From NCBI GenBank assembly GCA_025455045.1, contig JALONJ010000014.1, forward strand, positions 1-38,280: a DNA stretch of 38,280 nucleotides, written 5' to 3'. A program made the translations under genes and the position numbers. This document shows, in pieces, positions 34,521 through 38,280 of this stretch. The stretch comes from Microscillaceae bacterium. GTDB lineage: Bacteria; Bacteroidota; Bacteroidia; Cytophagales; Microscillaceae. The notes below the pieces were generated by a model. That model was given only the letters and a program-made list of their open reading frames with translations, made no database searches and was not told the DNA's origin. The number at the start of each line of letters is the position of its first letter. The first letter of the stretch is position 1.

Positions 34521-35354
34521 ATGAAAAAGTTATTCGCTGTACTTGCACTTGTTTTCTGCATCGCTTTTTCTTCGGCTGTGGTAAGCTACGCTCAACAAGA
34601 AGAGAAAAAAGAAGAAAAGAAAGAGGAAACTAAAGAAGAGAAAAAAGAAGAGCCTAAAGCCGAAGAAGACACCAAAGTTTCGGACAGTGGCGAAGAGGTA
34701 AAAGTAGCCGACCAAACTACTCACCAATTTATCAAACAGAAGTTTATTGAAGGTGGCTGGGAATTTATGACCCCAATCATTGCTTGTTTGATTATCGGTT
34801 TGGCGATTGCCCTTGAGCGCGTAATCACGCTCAATCTTGCCTCAACCAATACCAAAAAATTGACCAGCAAAATTGAGGAAGCTCTCAACTCAGGAGGCAT
34901 TGAAGCCGCCAAAGAAGTAGCCGTAAACACCCGCGGACCCATTGCTTCTATTTTTGCTCAAGGCTTGATGCGAATGGGCGAAGGCGTAGATATGGTTGAA
35001 AAATCAATCGTAGCCTATGGTTCAGTAGAAATGAGCAAATTGGAAAAAGGTTTGGTTTGGATTGCCTTGTTTATCGCTATTGCCCCAATGTTGGGTTTCT
35101 TTGGAACGGTTGTGGGGATGATTTTTGCATTTGACCAAATCGAAAAAGCTGGGGATATTTCGCCAAACATTGTAGCAGGTGGTATCAAAGTAGCCCTTTT
35201 GACCACGGTTGCCGGTTTGATTGTGGCAATGATTTTGCAAATTTTTTACAACTATATCTCTAGCAAAGTGGATTCTATCGTTACCAAAATGGAAGATGCC
35301 TCTATTACTCTAGTAGATATGTTGGTGGCTTATGAAAGAAAAGGTGGCAAATAA
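34521..35354 (+). CDS. exbB: MotA/TolQ/ExbB proton channel family protein
   Basis: 277 residues. Signal peptide (about 1-24), a strongly charged Glu/Lys linker (about 25-55), then the ExbB core: first helix about 80-97 (MTPIIACLIIGLAIALER), and two long helices with FIAIAPMLGFFGTVVGMIFAF (about 187-207) and GIKVALLTTVAGLIVAMILQ (about 230-249). GTVxGM and TTxxGLxxA are the signature pore helices. It forms a pentameric proton channel with ExbD that powers TonB-dependent uptake or gliding. It is first in a three-gene operon with 56 nt to the next gene. The Glu/Lys linker form is common in Bacteroidota. Confidence 0.93.
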   Translation: MKKLFAVLALVFCIAFSSAVVSYAQQEEKKEEKKEETKEEKKEEPKAEEDTKVSDSGEEVKVADQTTHQFIKQKFIEGGWEFMTPIIACLIIGLAIALERVITLNLASTNTKKLTSKIEEALNSGGIEAAKEVAVNTRGPIASIFAQGLMRMGEGVDMVEKSIVAYGSVEMSKLEKGLVWIALFIAIAPMLGFFGTVVGMIFAFDQIEKAGDISPNIVAGGIKVALLTTVAGLIVAMILQIFYNYISSKVDSIVTKMEDASITLVDMLVAYERKGGK

Positions 35355-35410
35355 TTATTGACCAATTTTTAATAATTGACTTTAAATCTAAATTTATTAT
35401 TATTTGGAAT

Positions 35411-35839
35411 ATGGAAAAATTAATGAGCAAAATTGGTGCGCCAATTATATTTATTTTAAGTATATTGGCTTTTGGCTTCCCTGTACTGCTGTATTTGATT
35501 GGGTCTATTTCGGCAGTTAGTTCCGCAGAGGTGTTCTTACAGACTTCTTATATATTTTTCTTTTTGATTGTGATTTCAATTTTGATTGGGGCAGTAGTCA
35601 GTTTTATCACTGATTTTCAATCTTCAGTAAAATCGCTGATTGGTTTAGCAGTTATATTAATATTGTGGGGAATCGCCTATGCGATGTCAAACAATGAAGT
35701 AAATAAAGTGTATGAAAAAATGAATGTGGGTGCGGGTTTATCACAACTAACTGAATCAACCCTAATTCTTTCTTACCTTTTATTTGTGATTGTGGCTATC
35801 GCCATTGTAGTAACCGAAGTCAAAAACTCTCTAGAATAG
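35411..35839 (+). CDS. Small membrane protein in the exbB-exbD operon
   Basis: 142 residues with four membrane segments (about 10-32, 45-68, 75-92, 117-136) and little else; a short polar loop with NNEVNKVYEKMN lies between helices 3 and 4. A gene of this size and topology between exbB and exbD is, as I recall, a common feature of Bacteroidota, but its role is unknown. One nucleotide separates its stop from the exbD start, so the two are translationally coupled. It may be an accessory subunit of the ExbB/ExbD motor. Confidence 0.85.
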   Translation: MEKLMSKIGAPIIFILSILAFGFPVLLYLIGSISAVSSAEVFLQTSYIFFFLIVISILIGAVVSFITDFQSSVKSLIGLAVILILWGIAYAMSNNEVNKVYEKMNVGAGLSQLTESTLILSYLLFVIVAIAIVVTEVKNSLE

Positions 35840-35840
35840 T

Positions 35841-36959
35841 ATGAAAAAAAAGAAAAGCGAAGTCCAAGAAATCAATGCCAGCTCGATGGCAGATATAGCT
35901 TTCTTGTTGTTGATATTCTTCTTGGTAACAACAACCATCGCTTCTGAAAAGGGATTACCAATCTTACTTCCGCCCAAACGCGAGAAGGACGAACTTACGG
36001 AGTTCAAAATGAAAGACCGTAATGTGTTCAAAGTATTGATTAACTCTCGGAATCAGTTGCTGGTAGAAGATGAACCTATGCGTTTGGAAGACTTGCGTAA
36101 AGCGGCGATGGATTTTATTGACAATCGTGGCAGAGATAAAGAGTCCTCTGAGAACCCACAAGAAGCGGCGGTTTCTTACAAAAGTGATCGGGGTACTAAG
36201 TACTCTATCTATGTAAGAGTGCTAGATGAAATCAAAGCCGCCTATCACGAGTTGCGTGCCAAAAAATTGGGAGTATCTCTCGAAGACTATCTCAAATTTG
36301 ATGAGAAAGGTGCGATGGACGACCCTAAGTTTCAGAAAAAAGTAAAGATATTTGCCCAAGAAATGGGCTATTCTATTTCGCAAGAAACTATGAAAAAATA
36401 TTTGAATTTCAATGCTGAAAAAGCCGGTAAAGAAGGTAAAGGCAAAGAAGTAAGAGCCTATCAAAAAGCACGCGGCTCAGGTAAAGAACTATTTGTAGAA
36501 AAGTATTACGACGTAAATCGTGAATACCCTTTGCGTATTTCAGAAGCTGAACCAACCAAAATCATCGTGTTTATGTTGTTGTTTTTCTTTATGGTAACAA
36601 CCAAAATGCGTGAAACTGATATGCTCGTAAATGTAGCCCTGCCTAGTGCTTCACAATTGCAAAAAATTGAGAACAAATCGGCAGTAAGTTATATCTATGT
36701 AGGACCTCCTAAACAACCTGGTAAATTTGGTAAAGAACCGCGTATTCAAGTCAATGACGTATTTGTGGTTCCCGCCGATATTCCACAGTTTATTTCCGAA
36801 GAACGAACTAAATTACGTGAAGATCAAAAGAACGATATGGTGGTATCACTTAAAGTGGATCGTGCGGCCAAAGTAGGTCTGGTAACTGATGTAAAACTCC
36901 AATTGCGCGAAGCGGACGCTCGGCAAATCAACTACGCCGCCGTTGGAGGTAAAAAATAA
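35841..36959 (+). CDS. Fused double ExbD/TolR-like protein
   Basis: 372 residues, more than twice a usual ExbD. First unit: basic start, EINASSMADIAFLLLIFFLV (11-29) with the conserved membrane Asp D18, then a periplasmic domain to about 220 that includes an extra helical stretch (125-215). Second unit: membrane helix about 239-254 (KIIVFMLLFFFMVTT), then a complete ExbD periplasmic domain (YIYVGPPK ... RIQVNDVF ... SLKVDRAAKVGLVTDVKLQLREA). In separate ExbD2 proteins this helix begins with Pro-Asp; here the same place is T239-K240, so the proton-path Asp is missing. Neither a stop nor a start codon separates the halves. Last gene of the operon, followed by a terminator. Confidence 0.88.
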   Translation: MKKKKSEVQEINASSMADIAFLLLIFFLVTTTIASEKGLPILLPPKREKDELTEFKMKDRNVFKVLINSRNQLLVEDEPMRLEDLRKAAMDFIDNRGRDKESSENPQEAAVSYKSDRGTKYSIYVRVLDEIKAAYHELRAKKLGVSLEDYLKFDEKGAMDDPKFQKKVKIFAQEMGYSISQETMKKYLNFNAEKAGKEGKGKEVRAYQKARGSGKELFVEKYYDVNREYPLRISEAEPTKIIVFMLLFFFMVTTKMRETDMLVNVALPSASQLQKIENKSAVSYIYVGPPKQPGKFGKEPRIQVNDVFVVPADIPQFISEERTKLREDQKNDMVVSLKVDRAAKVGLVTDVKLQLREADARQINYAAVGGKK

Positions 36960-36984
36960 ACATTTGTATAATTGTTATATGCTC

Positions 36985-37014
36985 AAAGCCTTCCCTACAA
37001 GGAAGGCTTTTTTG
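36985..37014 (+). terminator. Rho-independent terminator of the exbB-exbD operon
   Basis: AAAGCCTTCC (36985-36994) pairs with GGAAGGCTTT (37001-37010), 6-nt loop, then TTTTG. Perfect 10-bp stem, 25 nt after the exbD stop. Confidence 0.92.
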
Positions 37015-37015
37015 T

Positions 37016-37040
37016 TAAATGTCTGATAATCAATGGTTTA
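37016..37040. repeat. 25-bp palindrome overlapping the false start of pheA
   Basis: TAA (37016-37018), core 37024-37032, TTA (37038-37040). It contains an ATG in the pheA frame, which makes the open frame nine codons too long (MSDNQWFIF comes from the repeat). Confidence 0.85.
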
Positions 37041-37045
37041 TATTT

Positions 37046-38119
37046 ATGGACATACTCGCTGAACTTCGTACGCAAATTGATGAAATCGACGACCAAATCA
37101 TCGATTTATTGGCAAAAAGAATGGAAGTAGTCAAAAAAGTTGGAGAATTTAAGAAGCAAAACAATGCCATTATTTACCGTCCCGAACGCGAAAAACACAT
37201 TCTTGACCGTCTCGAGCTTCGTAGCCAAGATACTTTGTTGAATCGCTTGGCAATTGATGCCGTTTTTATGGAGATTTTTGCGATTAGTCGCAACTTTGAA
37301 TTACCCGAAAGAGTGGCTTATTTGGGTCCCGAGGGGAGTTTTACTCATCAAGCCGCCGAAAGCCGCTTTGGTTTTATGAGTGATTACATTCCTTTAAAAA
37401 ATATTCGCGCAGTATTTGAAAGTGTGGTTACTGAGCGGGCTAGGTTTGGCGTAGTGCCAATTGAAAACAACCAAGAAGGATTTGTGCGCGAAACGATTGA
37501 CTTTTTGAATGAAATGAATGTCAAAATCGTTGCTGAGATTCTACTGCCTGTCCACCATACTTTTGTGAGCCAATGCGATAAATTAAGCGATATTAAGTTT
37601 ATCTATTCCAAAGATATAGCTTTCAAACAATGTCGCAATTTTTTGGCTGATTATTTCAAAGACGGCAGCACCGAGTTTGTACCCATAGAATCCACTTCGC
37701 GCGCCGCCAAACTAGCCGCCGAAGAACCCGCAAGCGCAGCGATTTGCTCGAGTGTAGCCGCCAAAATCTATCGAGTACCGATTTTGTTTGAAAATATTGA
37801 AGATAGCTCACACAATCGTACACGTTTTTTGATTATTAGCAAAGAATTTAGCAGTCAGGCAAGTGGCAATGACAAAACAACTATCATTGTAAAACTACCC
37901 GATGCCCCGGGTAGCTTGGCTAATTTTCTCCAAGACTTTAATATCCGCGGGATTAACTTGAATAAAATTGAAAGCCGCCCTTCGCGCGAAGACGAACATT
38001 TTAAAAATTGGTTTTATATTGAGTTAAATGGGCATTACCAAGACCCTGAACTCCAAGAAGTATTCAAGGTACACGAAGATAAAATTCGTATTTTGGGCAG
38101 TTGTGTAAAATTGGCTTAG
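37046..38119 (+). CDS. pheA: Chorismate mutase / prephenate dehydratase (P-protein)
   Basis: 357 residues from the ATG at 37046. Domains: AroQ-type chorismate mutase (about 1-80, LRTQIDEIDDQIIDLLAKRM ... IYRPEREKHIL), prephenate dehydratase (about 92-270, VAYLGPEGSFTHQAA; VPIENNQEGFVRETIDFL, where Asn replaces the usual Ser of PIENS; NRTRFLII with the catalytic Thr), and ACT domain (about 280-355) with ESRPSR and PGSLANFLQ, the Phe-binding elements. It makes phenylpyruvate from chorismate and should be feedback-inhibited by phenylalanine. In many Bacteroidota the mutase is fused to other enzymes; here the order is the enterobacterial-like P-protein. Monocistronic after a terminator. Confidence 0.94.
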   Translation: MDILAELRTQIDEIDDQIIDLLAKRMEVVKKVGEFKKQNNAIIYRPEREKHILDRLELRSQDTLLNRLAIDAVFMEIFAISRNFELPERVAYLGPEGSFTHQAAESRFGFMSDYIPLKNIRAVFESVVTERARFGVVPIENNQEGFVRETIDFLNEMNVKIVAEILLPVHHTFVSQCDKLSDIKFIYSKDIAFKQCRNFLADYFKDGSTEFVPIESTSRAAKLAAEEPASAAICSSVAAKIYRVPILFENIEDSSHNRTRFLIISKEFSSQASGNDKTTIIVKLPDAPGSLANFLQDFNIRGINLNKIESRPSREDEHFKNWFYIELNGHYQDPELQEVFKVHEDKIRILGSCVKLA

Positions 38120-38280
38120 ACGGCTAAAGGACAGCAATTCCCACTGTATAAATTTTAAACGAATGTTTGATTTTTTAGAATATAGGCTTTCTGTAACTAA
38201 TTGATAATGAGGTGATTATAAATACACTTTTTTTACAACTTTCTTTTTTCTTGATAAAAAAGAAACAACGAAACCAAGCA
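38120..38280. other. Window end, spacer with repeats
   Basis: Holds the second copy of the ACAGCAATTCCCACT repeat (38131-38181) and a degenerate palindrome (AACTAATTGATAATGAGGTGATTATA, listed as core TGATAATGA near 38201, TTA at proper spacing). No gene seen up to the window edge. Confidence 0.6.

Noticed and set aside
71-37032. Fur boxes (the core TGATWATCA equals the centre of GATAATGATAATCATTATC)
   Set aside because: The adjacent GATAA/TTATC parts of a Fur box are not conserved here; instead TAA/TTA sit at a fixed 5-nt distance. Sites adjoin dnaJ, pheA, mutL, tRNA-Ser and 3' ends, which does not suit an iron regulon. A genome-wide logo would settle it.
37019-37045. N-terminal extension MSDNQWFIF of PheA
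   Set aside because: It is encoded by the palindrome; the chorismate mutase domain starts naturally at the ATG at 37046.

Overview
The window looks like chromosomal DNA of a Bacteroidota, probably a Cytophagales-type gliding or filamentous relative; the genus cannot be named from this sequence. Supporting signs are two type IX secretion proteins (PorP/SprF-like and PorE-like), an ExbB/ExbD operon with a small membrane protein between the two genes, an rhomboid pair, promoters of the TTTG/TAnnTTTG type, weak ribosome-binding sites, several likely TTG starts, and AT-rich spacers. There is no prophage, complete IS, rRNA or CRISPR. About 27 protein genes and one tRNA-Ser(GGA) are supported.

Layout. 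1-2269: Uma2 nuclease-like protein and YtxH protein on the minus strand, between repeat-rich spacers. 2270-6016 (minus): mutL followed by two rhomboid protease genes. 6617-7633 (plus): PorP/SprF-like protein. 7800-9849 (minus): grpE then dnaJ. 10189-11709: unknown protein and a Spy/CpxP-like secreted protein. 11786-15475 (minus): two cytoplasmic signalling kinases (REC-kinase and triple-PAS kinase). 16226-17932: GMC oxidoreductase, preceded by a likely MITE. 18348-21650 (minus): membrane-anchored subtilisin, small secreted Cys protein, TMEM175-like channel. 22073-23777 (plus): TPR membrane protein and VOC lipoprotein. 24203-28212: glycosyltransferase, membrane-anchored nitrilase-like protein and CapA-like protein, possibly envelope polysaccharide functions. 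28344-30380: PorE-like OmpA/TPR/PD40 lipoprotein. 30745-32154: two unknowns. 32921-33805: UbiA prenyltransferase. 34340-36959: tRNA-Ser, then exbB, a small membrane protein and a fused double exbD. 37046-38119: pheA (chorismate mutase-prephenate dehydratase-ACT).

The most striking signal is not a gene. Almost every spacer longer than about 150 bases carries one or more copies of a 25-bp palindrome, TAA-N5-TGATWATCA-N5-TTA. I count by eye about 45 exact 9-bp cores in 38 kb, where about one is expected. Six lie inside genes, all in poorly conserved proteins. The palindrome is also the base of larger elements: a long form in which 22-23 bp (or a 43-bp hairpin) sits exactly between TGA and TCA; a module in which a 7-bp tandem tract starts exactly 14 nt from the core; and a composite of about 145 bp with two palindromes, present three times 3' of plus-strand genes. 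I know of no described element with this structure, but no database search was possible.
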